From Orthonyx spaldingii (lineage: Eukaryota; Chordata; Aves; Passeriformes; Orthonychidae), in contig VZTJ01005307.1 of the NCBI GenBank assembly GCA_013397795.1, positions 833,826-897,825 on the forward strand: DNA of 64,000 nucleotides, read 5' to 3'. Shown one piece after another: positions 21,876 through 32,562 of the stretch. Position 1 is the stretch's first letter. Each line of letters opens with the position of its first letter. A program made the position numbers and the translations under genes. The notes under the pieces are model-generated. The model had not been told where the DNA came from, did no database searches, and saw only the letters and a list, made by a program, of their open reading frames with translations.

Positions 21876-22480
21876 TGTTGTTCGGTTTCGGACAGTCGGG
21901 ACAGATGGTGACGAGAGATCTCTGGAGTCAGGTCTTAGAGCATGAAGTTTATTGTGAAAGGGCGTGGGTGTAGGGGACCTGCTGGGAGCTGCCAGACGCA
22001 GCTCGAAGCAGGTCAGAGAAGTAAGAGAGCAAGCAAGAAAGCTGGAGAAGAGGCAGAAAAGGAGAGAAAAGAGACCGCGGTTCCCATTTACAATCCAATA
22101 AATCATCTTCTGTGCTGAATANCTCTAAAATCTACTTTTTGGACCCTCTGATAAGTTGGGAGGGTCTGCTCTGACCCTTGGACCTGTCTGCAGGCAGAAG
22201 GCATTGTTTAATCAAAGGGGGGATTACTTCAGTCGGCCCTGCCATTGTTTTCCAGTTGTTCAGTAACTGGGGTTTGGTAACTCAAAGCTTGTTCTCATTT
22301 CAATCTCACCTATAGTTTCTGTATTCTCAGCATCTTTTGCCACGTAATCATATTTATAAGGCTTTCCTATTTCATCTTCCCCAACACTGTTCCCAGCACG
22401 ATGGGAACATTTGTTGGGCTGAGTTGTGCAGTGTTTGCAATGCCTCCGCCGTGGCTCACTGCAACCATCCATTAGCACGT
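21876..22480 (-). mobile_element. Probable ERV LTR in minus orientation
   Basis: Read on the minus strand, the left end ends in CCGAACAACA, and about 70 bp before that is an AATAAA (complement TTTATTG at 21949-21955) inside a polyadenylation context, so it resembles U5 preceded by R. Further upstream are a pyrimidine-rich stretch (complement of the GAGAAAAGAG-type purine run at 22020-22075) and a TATAAATA box (complement at about 22349-22356). I could not find matching target-site duplications, so the right boundary (U3 start) is uncertain; 22110-22480 is included on weaker grounds. One N lies at 22122. No PBS, polypurine tract or viral gene is recognised. Alternative: an unrelated transcribed unit with a poly(A) signal. 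Confidence 0.5.
22260..22478 (-). other. Unassigned 72-codon frame with splice-donor-like site
   Basis: A minus-strand frame with protein-like composition (acidic and Lys/Tyr-rich around GEDEIGKPYKYDYVAKDAEN). It has a good donor consensus, ACTATAG followed by GTGAG, about 14 codons before its stop, and possible acceptors upstream (GCTGGGAACAG). I do not recognise the protein. It lies where U3 or the upstream flank of the probable minus-strand LTR would be, so it may be viral remnant, host exon or chance. Too short to call. Confidence 0.15.
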
Positions 22481-22931
22481 GGGTGATAATTGATGGCTGT
22501 AATCAGGGGCAGAAAGGATTTATTTTAGATTTTCTCCCGGCGTAGCCCATTTGCAATCCTGGTTAATTGCAAAGGCCAGGGGGGTCACGGACACGTGGAA
22601 AATCCAAGGCACTCTCCTGCCTCTGCCACCAAGTCCAAAAGTTTGCGGAGACAAATGATTCTGTTCCCTCCATGCCTCGGTTTGTTCAGCTGGATAGAGG
22701 CAGCATTAAACCCATGGCAGAGGACAGAGATTAATAGAGCAGAATTCCTCCTGCCAGGCTCGCGTGAGGGAAGGAAAAAAAGTTGTGAATCCTTTGGAAA
22801 AATCGGCCAGCAGTGTGGAATCTGCACCCCTGGAGCTGCAGGAGCAATGCAGGGCCCTGCAGCTGGGAATGCAGCTCATCCAGGAGCTGCTGGGTGAGGA
22901 GGGGCAGAGGGGAGCCCAGGGCTGAGCTGCT
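22481..22931. other. Single-copy non-coding DNA
   Basis: AT-mixed sequence with no repeat signature. The long minus-strand frame that enters from the right is carried by the neighbouring minisatellite. Confidence 0.5.
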
Positions 22932-23397
22932 GGGGCACAGCAAAGTTTGGAAGCCCTGGAGTCCCCTGGAGGGTCCCAGTGATGGGCACAGCAAAGTTTG
23001 GGAGCTCTGGAGTTGCCTGGAGGATCCCAGTGATGGGCACAGCCAAGTTTGGGAGCCCTGGACATTCCTGGATGGTCCCAGTGACGGGAACAGCCAAGTT
23101 TGGTAACCCAGAGTTGCCTGGAAGATCCCAGTGATGGGCACAGCAAAGTTTGGAGCCCCAGAGTCCCCTAGAAGTTCCCAGTGATGGGCACAGCAAAGTT
23201 TGGAGCCCCAGAGTCCCCTAGAAGTTCCCAGTGATGGGCACAGCAAAGTTTGGGAGCTCAAGTGTTCTCTGGATGGTCCCAGTGATGGACTCAGCAAAGT
23301 TTCAGAGCCCTAGAGATTCCTGGAGAGTCCCAGTGATGGGCACAGCAAAGTTTGGGAGCTCCAAAGTTGCCTGGAGGGTCCCAGTGATGGGCTCAGT
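22932..23397. repeat. Minisatellite, about nine copies of a ~51-bp unit
   Basis: The unit is CCCAGTGATGGGCACAGCAA, AGTTTGGGAGCTC, then a variable CTGGAGTTGCCTGGAGGGT. Starts of the CAGTGATGGG core fall about every 50-52 bp from about 22976 to 23383. Two adjacent units near 23130-23230 look identical, so one duplication is recent. Because 51 is a multiple of three, open frames run through the array (up to 188 codons on the minus strand, LGPSREHLSS-type repeats); these are artefacts. Confidence 0.96.
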
Positions 23398-24353
23398 TAT
23401 CCGCGAGACACCGCGGAAATCTCCTCCTGAAGCGATCCGAGTCTTTAATCATTATCCCGAAAGCACAAAGCAGCTCCACACACACACCAGGCTCGCTGAA
23501 AGACTTGTCAAGACTGAAAGGGTAATTCACAAATTCACTAAAATTCCCTGCTCCACTGAGCAATGTGACAGCTCTGCCGACCGCAGTAACATTTCTATTC
23601 AAACTGGCTTTGGTGCCGGAGCTATAAATATCCCTGCAATATTTCCTGCTTCAGAACATAAAGACAGCTTTACAGTGCTGATAAAATAGAAATTACTTTC
23701 TCTCGGAGGTCTAGCTGGAATTTTAATGTCTGTTTTGCAATAAAGCAGCTCCTCCACAATTCGATTTGAGGGAAAGAAAACAAACGGCCTAATTTAGTTA
23801 CAGTAATGACTCCTCTTGTATTGTTGGCCACAGCTGAGTCTGGGCTGGGGAAGTTCGTACTGGTGAGCATGGAGATGATTTTTATTGTAATAGGAATCCT
23901 TTTTATCCTTTAAATGTATCGATATACACACACCCTCCTTAATTACAGCTAGGGAAAAACAAGGCCCCGGAAAGTAAAAGGTCATTAAAGTTTACAGCCT
24001 CTGACAGTGTTTCTGGAGAAATTGTCACAGCTCTAAAGCTGGTGACCAAAGATGACCTGGATTAAAAAGGGTTCTTCAATTGAAAAGAGAAATTGTAACT
24101 ATTGGGCTCATCAGTGTTGGCTTTAATTATCCATAAATGTCACCCTGGCTCTCGTTAGCTCCTTCAAAGGAAAAGGAAAGAATTTTCTCCAGAGTTTTGT
24201 TTTGCATTTGTTGGCAGCGGGGAAGAGACCTGGAGCTGTTAAATGGGGAAGGGAGTGAAAAATAATGAAAAATAAAGAATTCTTTATTTGCATTGTGGCA
24301 GAGGTGGAATGTCCTGAGCACGGAGGGCAGGGAATGGTCTGGAACACTAAGGG
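23398..24353. other. Candidate conserved non-coding block
   Basis: About 23400-24140 is unrepetitive and AT-leaning, with words such as GTCTTTAATCATTATCCCG, GGAGCTATAAATATCCCTGC and GGCCTAATTTAGTTACAGTA. The junction with the minisatellite is abrupt. No exon is seen. Enhancer role is inference. Confidence 0.35.
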
Positions 24354-24485
24354 CAGGTCCCAGGCCAGGCTGGACGGGGCTTGGAGCAGCCTGGGACAGT
24401 GGGAGGTGTCCCTGCCCACGGCAGGGGTGGCACTGGATGGGCTTTAAGTGCCTCCCAATCCACACCAGCCTGGGATTTTCTGATT
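24354..24485 (+). mobile_element. CR1 LINE 3' fragment
   Basis: Sense CR1 words: CCAGGCCAGGCTGGACGGGG, CTTGGAGCAGCCTGGGACAG, GGAGGTGTCCCTGCCCACGG, CAGGGGTGGCACTGGATGGG, then a degraded end CAGCCTGGGATTTTCTGATT. Confidence 0.94.
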
Positions 24486-27000
24486 ATTGACCTCCCTTGC
24501 ACTTTACCTTTGCTCTTCCTGCAGAAATCCCTGTTCTCCCACCGTGCCGAGGTGGCCCTGCTTTGGTCTCAGTGCTGCTGGAAAAGACGCAGAGCAGCTG
24601 CAAATAAGAGAAAATTTCGGGAGAAGCGGCAGAGGTGGGGCAGTGTGTCACAGACTGACAACACTGAGAGGAGAAATTTTGTTTCTCCCTCTCTTCTCTG
24701 CTGGATTTATTTGTTTGTGGTTTAGTCTGAGCTCTCCTTGCGTGCCTGTGAAATGCCTAGCAAGCTTCCAGGGCTGCATAAATAAATAATAACTATTTAG
24801 AATCTTCTAAAAGATACATAAGTGTATTTCTTTTCATAGACCTAAAGCTAATGGAAACCTCTGAGTTTTTATTTCAATGACAAAGCAGCCCTGGAACAGC
24901 TGTGTGGGACTCGAATGGAATCAGCTGCAAATGTTAGACACTATTCCCTTTAAAGAATTAGAATTTATAGTGCTGCAATGAATGCTGATTTGTAGATATT
25001 TACAAGAAAATAAATCCCTGTAGATATTTTTTTCTTGATTTCAAAAGGGAATGTGCGATGATGGCTTCCACTGCTTTAGGATAACGTTGCAGCAGGCTCC
25101 TGAAAGCTGTGCTATCACATAGCAGGGAAAATCAGGGAGGTTTTACAACAACCTGTTGCCTTCTGCTCCCAAAGAGTCCTTCCTGAAACGCAGCACTGAG
25201 TGGCTGGGGGGAAGAACGGCATAAATCCTGCACAGTTCCATGCAGAAGCCTTTTTCTGTGCCGTGGATTTGCTGCTGTCATGCAGACATAACATTGGTGG
25301 ATGGGTTTTGCTCTGGAATGCTTTAAACCATCCAAACAAATACTAAACTCTGAAAGAGGCATTTTTCTTCTGATGAAGAAATATCAAGAACAATCTGGCA
25401 GAGTTGTTAATTTTGAAGGGAAAGGCTTTTATTCTAGAGGATAAATGAGTCCTTTGGAGCAGCATTCCTGCCTTGCCTCTCAGGGCTCGTAGGCTGCTCC
25501 CAGGGTGCCCTCAACGGGAACAAAACCCAACAAAGCTCTCACAGTGCAGGTAAATTTCACTAAAGGGGCACCTGGACCTCCACTGGAAGGGGTTTCAGTG
25601 TCTGAAAGTCAAGAGGATTGCCAGGAAGGAGGATGAGACACAAATGTCTGATGGGGAGGAGAAAAAGCCACCAAGAGCTGCTTTTGCTTTTTCAGGGTCA
25701 TCCCAAAAGGATGCCAGAACGTGCCCTGTTAAATCCAAGTGCTACAGACCTAAAAAGGGAGGATAAATTCACTATATTTGAGTTTAAAATATGTCTTGCT
25801 CACGCCTTGGCAAACAGAGGCAGCGTCATTCCCAATCTGGACTTGTGAGTTCAGGGTCCTGTGAAGCAGCCCTGGAAGAGGAGTGAATCCTGGTTTTCCT
25901 GCCAGTTCTCCTTAATATGGATGTTCCAGGCAATCCAACCACAATTGCATTTAGATTACATTCCATCCTACAGTAAGTGGCAAATCATCGCTGCTTCCTC
26001 TGACACTCAGTGTAATAACATTAACCATGATGAATTTCCCCTTACTGTTCATGTGGCCTCCATACATTATTCCAGCTGAATTCCATTGTAACCCAGCACT
26101 AATTAATGTCTGCTGCTTATCAAGTGCTGCCCACTTCTCCCTTCCATCCCACTCTGATTCTGGAGGAATCAAACATGGGAATGCTGCAGGAACTGCCACT
26201 GGTGCCAGGGGATCTTTAGGGTGGAAGAAGTCAAATTTTGGTTCTGACGCCAGGATTACATCAAGATAACACCATTTTCTTCCAAACCTAGCAGTAAAAT
26301 GAAGTTTGCTGAGGAGCTGAGACCATTTTCAAGAATGATTCTTTAATGAATTTCTTTATTAATTCTCCAGAACCTTCCAAGTTCAACTCCAGCTTTGTGC
26401 CCCCCTTGGAGATGCTGGATAATAGAGCGCGGTTGAAAACCCCCAGACCCACGGTTCTGGCTGGAATTAAACCCAAAGAGCAGCTCCAGGCATTCCCCAG
26501 GCTCAGTTTCGAGGTTCTGAGCCCCCAGAAACGTAGCAGAGCTCACCTGAGTGATCTCCCTGCCAGGTGAGGCAATTCCCAAAGCACAAATAAGAATTCC
26601 CTTGCCGGCACTTTAAAGCCACGAAATCCCAAGTGGAGCCGATCGAAGTTTTCCTCTGCAGCTGTGGGGGCTGCAAGGAGCCCTGTCCTCCAGGCAGGAT
26701 GTTGGCTGCAGCTTAATTTGCGGATTTAATTAGTGCCTGCTCCTCCGAGCCGTCCTACCACAAGATGTCATCCTTCCGACAGGTCTGTCCTTCCTTCCCT
26801 GGCGCTCCTGGGCTGGACTTTTCTGTCCTGGCCACTCTGGAAGGGTCTCTGTGGTCATTCCAGGGCGATTCCCGGTGGTAGCTGCTCTCCAGAAAAGCAA
26901 AGCCATTTTCTCCCAGTGATTCCCTGGTGAGTTTGGGAAGTCGGGACAGGGAGAGAAGAGTTGTCTCTGTGAGCAACAAACAACAGATTCCTCGCAGCAG
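24486..27000. other. Single-copy non-coding DNA
   Basis: Alternating AT-rich (24760-25070, 25880-26110) and mixed stretches with no recognised gene, transposon or tandem repeat. Frames of 80-114 codons lack domains. About 24770-25070 has words such as AATAAATAATAACTATTTAG and could hold a conserved element. Confidence 0.5.
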
Positions 27001-27480
27001 AGTGCAAGAGTTAAACCATGCAAACGGCTCTAATAAGCATAATTTAAACCTGTGGTTTTCTTTTTACGGCAGTTTCATATTCGGTGCTTTATATTCCAAT
27101 TTTCCACCTTTTAGTCTTGCTTCTTCCTCTTTTTGCTGCGGAGCCCGATCACAAATGGGAGGGCAATTACCAGGCGAGTGTGTAGTTCTTTAATTGAAAC
27201 ACTTATAGGTGTACACTTAAAAACTATAAAGACTTTTATGGAATGGCAATGCCTTAATAGGCTCTTGTGTATGTACATTGTAATCTAATTCTGTACCCTG
27301 TGAGCATTGCTGGGGGAAGCTGTTAATTTATGGTTCCCAGGAGCAATAAAGCAATAACAGTAATCGAGAGGTGCAATATCCCCCGGTTAGGGGGCATTTA
27401 TGGGTGTGTATTAAAGCTATAAATACATCAACACGCTGCACCACTGATCTCTACAAAATGACAGATAAGCTCTCCTCCCT
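27001..27480. other. Strong candidate conserved non-coding element
   Basis: Unrepetitive block with many TALE, POU, homeodomain and MEF2-like words: CATGCAAACGG near 27018, CTAATAAGCATAATTTAAAC near 27031, TCTTTAATTGAAACACTTAT near 27187, CTATAAAGACTTTTATGG near 27225, AGCAATAAAGCAATAACAG near 27342 and AAAGCTATAAATACATC near 27412. No CR1 or minisatellite intrudes over several kilobases to the left. One of the best enhancer candidates in the window by texture; conservation not testable here. Confidence 0.42.
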
Positions 27481-28278
27481 TTGGAATGTGGGGTTTTCCA
27501 GCAGCAGAGCAGCGTTGTTAACTTGTGGTGGGTATCAAACCCCAGCGCTCAGCAGGGGCTGGGGAGCAGCGAAGAGACCGAGTGACCCCCTCCCCTCTCC
27601 CCAGGTGTCCCCAGAGCTGCCCCGTTTTACCTCAGAGCTGCAATTCAGGAACATTTCCGAGGACTCTGCTTGACAGACTCGGTAAAAACACTTCATTTTA
27701 ACCAAGCTGGAACGAGCAAGGGTGACAGGGAGGGATAATTACCTTGTCTGCACCAGGGCTCCGGGCAGGCACGGTGACATTTCGGAAATCCGAACGGCTT
27801 TGTTGTGTTATGATTGGGAAAAGAATGGAGGGCAGAGCTCCTGACATTCCAGACTGCCAGCAGCTCCTCAGGGAAGGCTGGCAGAGCCCTCTGTCCCTCC
27901 AGGAATGAGCTGCTGCAGGGAACATCCTGCTTTGGGGGCGTGGGGTAATAACTGCGACCGGGGAGGAACTGGAAGCCGCAAGTACCTGTTTTTAATTTGG
28001 AGCTTGCACAAGTTCCTCTGGTTTTTTGTTTTTTTTTTTCTCTTCTTCACCGTGTTCATGTAAAATTCCATAGCTGAATTCCCATCAATGTGTTTGCAGT
28101 GCTCTGCCTTGGGGTTGTCCCAAGGTTTGCCTGTGTTGGCTGAGCACTGACCAGGCCAGAGCCTGAGTTCCAGGAGCAGATCCTTGTGCTGCACATGGAA
28201 TTGTGACAGCTGTGAGCTCGCAGGCAGGGGCTGATGTGTGTGCAAGAAAAGTTCAGATATTTGCACCTATCTCCCCAA
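27481..28278. other. Single-copy non-coding DNA
   Basis: Mixed composition with a T-run near 28028-28040. Nothing recognised; minus-strand frames of 115-132 codons at the right edge run into CR1. Confidence 0.5.
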
Positions 28279-28390
28279 ATCCTGGAATGGTTTGGCTTGG
28301 AAGGGACCTTAAATCCCATCCCATTCCACCTCTGCCACAGGCAGGGACACCTTGCACCATCCCATCTTGCTCCAAGCCTCATCCGACCTT
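28279..28390 (-). mobile_element. CR1 LINE 3' fragment
   Basis: ATCCTGGAATGGTTTGGCTT, GGAAGGGACCTTAAATCCCA, GCCACAGGCAGGGACACCTT and CATCTTGCTCCAAGCCTCAT are the complement of the CR1 terminus. Diverged and 5'-truncated. Confidence 0.92.
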
Positions 28391-29227
28391 TTTTCTGTCT
28401 CATCCTTGTAAAACGAGGTTAAAATTAAAAGTTTATTTTAAGTAAAGGTTGTGTGGGTACAGATTGATTTTAATATTCAAACAGAGCTTTGAGACCTTCT
28501 AGAACAAAACTGGTTAGGAGCAGAACTGCGCCGTCAGCGGCTTTTTCCTTCTCCCTGTTTCCTGGTGAAGGCTGCGAGTTCTCCTTCCCCTCTCTGGTGA
28601 TGCTGTCCCAGGAATCCAGAGCTCGGGTGGAATTTATTGAGCTGCAGCACAGAAAGGTCCAAAGGAAAGATGGCACTTCAATAAATAAACAGCAAATCTG
28701 CGTCATTTTCTGGTAACTCCCAGCACCGCTCTGTTGTTTTCCCGCTCCCTGTGCTTTAAGGAATATATCCATGACCTGTTCCACTCCTTCCCTGCAAAGG
28801 CTGGTGACAGAAAGGCCCTCCCAGGCCAGGCCTACCCAGACCCATCATTTTATCAGGAACCAGCTGCTTGGCACAAGCCTTGCCAACTCAGCAGCTCTGT
28901 CTGCTCTTCCCTTGAGGAATCCGTTCACCTCATCTCCGAAGAGAGACAGGGGGAGAAAATTCCATCTGTTACAGCTCAGAGCTAGAAAGCTCCGTAATTG
29001 CGTGGGTACACGGGCTGCATATCAAATTTTTTGTTTTAGGAAGCACTTAGGGAGCGTTCATTCTCCTTTTATTGTTGTTCTCTCCTCGCAAGTGACTGTA
29101 TTTCAGCTCCTCTGGGACACGGAGCGAGGATTTCTGAGCGAATTTGTGGCTTAACGATGCCAGGGAGGGGTTTGGAAGCACAAATCCATCCTGGAAAGTC
29201 TGTGTGCTGTCCTGAGGTCTGAAGGGA
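28391..29227. other. Single-copy non-coding DNA
   Basis: No recognisable gene or repeat. AT-rich patches at 28410-28490 and 29010-29110. Confidence 0.5.
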
Positions 29228-29500
29228 CCTTCTGGTTCCTCCCTGACAGGAGGGGCAGCCGGGGGAGATTTGGGATCTCATCCCAGGGCACAGGGACAGG
29301 AGGAGAGGGAACGGCCTCAGGCTGGGCCAGGGGAGGCTCAGGCTGGACATCAGCAGGAATTCCCTCATGGAAAGGGTTGGAAAGGGTTGCCCAGGGAGGT
29401 TTGGAATGCCCAGCCCTGGAGGTGTCCCCTGGACGGGCACTCAGAGCTCTGGGCTGGGGACAAAGTGGACATTGGCAGCCCAGGGTTTATCAGATAAACC
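29228..29500 (+). mobile_element. CR1 LINE 3' fragment, longer copy
   Basis: Sense CR1 order is kept: CTCCCTGACAGGAGGGGCAG, GGGACAGGAGGAGAGGGAAC, GGCCTCAGGCTGGGCCAGGG, AGGCTCAGGCTGGACATCAG, CAGGAATTCCCTCATGGAAA, GTTGCCCAGGGAGGTTTGGA, CTGGAGGTGTCCCCTGGACG and GCACTCAGAGCTCTGGGCTG. It belongs to a different 3'-end subfamily from most copies here. The terminal 40 bp after the CTCTGGGCTGGGGAC stretch are degraded. Confidence 0.93.
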
Positions 29501-30310
29501 CCAAAATTCATTTCTGTGGGACAACTGAGGGGTACAAAGCTACCCTGGGGCTTCTGTGTTTTTCTGACTGAGACCCATTGAATAATGGATGTGAAAAGAA
29601 AAGATTTCTTAGAATTTTCTTTTTCTATTGGCAAAGTTTGTTTTAAAGAGTTGCTTTACAGAAGAACCTTAAAAGGGGCTATTACCAAATAACGATTTTA
29701 TAAAGTACCAGAGGTCTTGCTGTCAAGCAAGAGGCATTCTCAGGCAGGGTTGGATGCTTTGAATCCAGGGATTTCTGGATTTGAAGCCGTTCTCAATGTA
29801 CAGATATCCCCCCCAGAGCTGCCTTTGCTGCTGCCCACCTTGGTGCCCAGTCTGGAGAGGGCAGAACCTTCCCTAGGGGCAGGAATTCTTCCATCACCCC
29901 ATTTCCAGGGCTACCTGCAGTCAGTTTTGGAATCCCAGGCAGTGCCCGGGGGTGTCCCCGCAGTGCCCGGGGGTCTCTTGGGGTCTCTGGGTCTGGAGGA
30001 TGCTCCGATCCCAGCACTGGCACTGCTGGAAATGCAGCGGAGCCCAGCGGCTGCAGATCACCCTGACTATTTTATCATCATTATTTTATCATTATTTTAT
30101 CAAAGGCGACATCACAGAGCGACCTCAGTGCCCTGCTTCCATGTGTTCACAGGCAGGAAGCGCCAGGTACAAAGCAGTTTTTAATCTGGCAGAGGAAGGT
30201 GTGACAGGAGCTGATGGCTGCGGGATTTTAGGAAATTATTCAAATGGTTAATCAAGGAAAAATGCAGCGGCTTTGAGCCAGCCTTGGGGGGGCATCACAG
30301 CGAGAAAAAA
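29501..30310. other. Single-copy DNA with short ATTATTTTATC repeat
   Basis: Nothing gene-like. A small tandem repeat of ATTATTTTATC lies at about 30068-30103. Confidence 0.5.
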
Positions 30311-30390
30311 ATCCACCTAAATGCAGTTTACAAAGATGAAATTTTGCAGGACTCCTTGCACAAAAAGGATTTGGGCCAAATGTTTTTCAT
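30311..30390 (+). repeat. 80-bp dispersed element, copy A
   Basis: This 80-bp segment matches 32484-32562 in the same orientation with about 8 mismatches and one 1-base gap by hand alignment (roughly 89% identical). It includes an exact shared run around AATTTTGCAGGACTCCTTGC. Flanking sequence does not match. It resembles no CR1 or LTR segment I know. It could be an old interspersed repeat or a duplicated regulatory element. Confidence 0.85.
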
Positions 30391-32483
30391 AGTCAGACCT
30401 CAGATTGAATAGCAAGTGGTTCTGCTTTATTTGTTTTTATTGCTGCCAAAAGGGGGACAAAAAAAAAGTCAGAGTAAACAGTGGGATGTTTGCAACCTTC
30501 TTGCATTAGGCAGATTGAATAAACTGGCTCGCAGTTGATTGTTTTCCTTCAGATCAGTCATTGCATGTGTATTTATTTGATTTTATGGATGTAATTCTGG
30601 GACTTTTGTTTTGTCTTGGATTTTTTTTTTTTTTTTAAATTTTTATTTTTTTTGCAACCATTACTCGTGGTGAGGGAAACGGGAACACAAACAGCTCTTA
30701 CCTTTCCTCTCCATCCATGCAGGGTTTGCCGATTCCTGGGATAACAGAAATCAGGGGATGAATGAGCCGTGGGCTGAGGGGTTGCAGAGTCAGTCATGAC
30801 AAACAACACCCAGCCTGATGCTCTCTCCTCCAACACCCAGGGAATTCCCTGCGTGGGGAGCAGGACGGGGCTGTGGGGCTGTGGAGAGGGGCAGGACCAG
30901 GGCTGGGCACTCCCGGGGATGGGAATTCCCAGAGTTTTCCCACCCTTCCACTTTCCAAGGCTCCATCTTGTGCCCACCCGTGGCAAAAGCAATTCCCGGA
31001 GGACTTTGGCTCTGCCACAGCCTTGGCTCCCCATCCAGGGATCCACACCCGGATAGTTTTTCCCTCCCTGGGGTCTGGAATTCCCTGCGCAAAGCAGAAA
31101 GGGCAGAGGGAGCTGCCAGCAGCACCTGCCTCTCTCAGGGTGGCACAGCCGTGGTGTCACCTGCAGTTACATCTCTTTGTCCCTCTTTTCCCTTCCCTTT
31201 CAGCATTATTTCAGCTCCCAGAGCACAGGGGAGGGGAACGAGGGCAGCACACACGAATTCCCGAATATCCGTGATCAGCCTGGCGCCATCTCAGCGACTG
31301 GTAGCTCCAAAAATCCGCATTTTCCTCCCCCCTTTTCCTAGAAGGCAAAATAAGTTGGAGTCGTGTGGCACTGCTGAGCAGGGAGAGGAGGGGAAAAAGT
31401 CAGTGTGGGGGATTTTTCATGCCTCACAAATGCAAACAGGTTGTGGTTATTCCCTTTATGCAGGGGCAGAGTAAGTGCAAGAACACTCATTAATTATGTA
31501 TAATGCTCACAGTTCAGTTGCCAAAAAAATCATATTTTTGGATATTGTTCACCAGAATACGACTTTAACCTACTGTCACCATTATTTTGCACGTTGTGGT
31601 GTTTTTAATGAACATATGGCACCACATTAGCTAACGCAAGCCCCTGATTTCCTAACGAAGTTGGTTCCCAGTAGCTGCAGTGGGCATTGTGTGCATCACA
31701 AACCCTGCTGAACACTGAGATATTCAGGGAAGGGAGCAGTGGAGCTGCTCCTCCTTTTGCATTCTCGTGCTGGTGAGTCCTGGCTCTGTGTGAACATCAA
31801 ACACTGCCCCAGCCCAGGCTGAAGGGATCGTTCCTGACCCTGGTGCCAGAGCCTGGACTTCAATTAAATCAATTTGCACCTCCTGACGTGGCCTCAGCCC
31901 ATTCCCAGCTCTCAGCAAGGAGAAAATCTGTTGATCTCTGAAATGTCTTCAGACATCACAGTTTCATGTGAGCATCTTCAAAGGATCTGCCTTTTCTCCC
32001 CACCCCTGCCACAGCACATTGTTTTAAAGCTGATCTCATAATTGTATTGATTTATTTTTTTTTTGGTTCTCTGCGTCAAAGCACTTCTTTAATCAAAAGT
32101 AAATTATGTAAAGGCCATTAGGGTCAGCCCAGCCAGCAAAATGAAAACTGCAATACATCATTTATTTGTAAATGTCAGTGAAATCTGCAGATCGATATCC
32201 TGCCCAACGTGACTGATATTTATTATTTTATATAACTCCTCAGGCAGCTGCTGGGTCGGGGTGGCCCAGCAGAGCAGGCTGGGGCAGGGGCAGGTTTGGG
32301 GACACCTCTGGGCCTGTCCCTGCTCCCTGCAGCATCCCCGGGGCAGTGACAGATCCCTTGTCCCGTGTCTGTGTCCCTGTGCCCGAGCTGAGGATGCCAC
32401 GCTGGCCTTGGGGAAGGGCTCAGCCCCCAGCTGGGGGAGGTTTTCATTGTGTGGCTTTTCAGCTGTGCTCAAGCAGACACCAA
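30391..32483. other. Single-copy non-coding DNA
   Basis: Contains a T-rich stretch at 30618-30652 and AT-rich, possibly conserved sequence at 31480-31640 and 32020-32240 (for example CATTAATTATGTATAATGC). The GC-rich middle (30780-31280) gives overlapping frames of 111-218 codons on both strands without recognised domains. Confidence 0.5.
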
Positions 32484-32562
32484 ATCCTCCTAAAGGCAGT
32501 TTACAAAGAGGAAATTTTGCAGGACTCCTTGCAAAAAAGAGTTTGGGCCGAATGGCTTTCAT
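32484..32562 (+). repeat. 79-bp dispersed element, copy B
   Basis: Second copy of the element at 30311-30390, same orientation, about 2.17 kb downstream. Differences are scattered substitutions plus loss of one C after CTCCTTGCA. Both copies keep GCAGTTTACAAAGA and TTTGGGCC. Confidence 0.85.

Noticed and set aside
22706..23297. Minus-strand frames up to 188 codons with repeated GPSR-like units
   Set aside because: The 51-bp repeat unit is a multiple of three, so frames run through it without being coding.
30573..31474. Frames of 195 and 218 codons on opposite strands
   Set aside because: Mutually overlapping open frames on both strands indicate composition, not genes.
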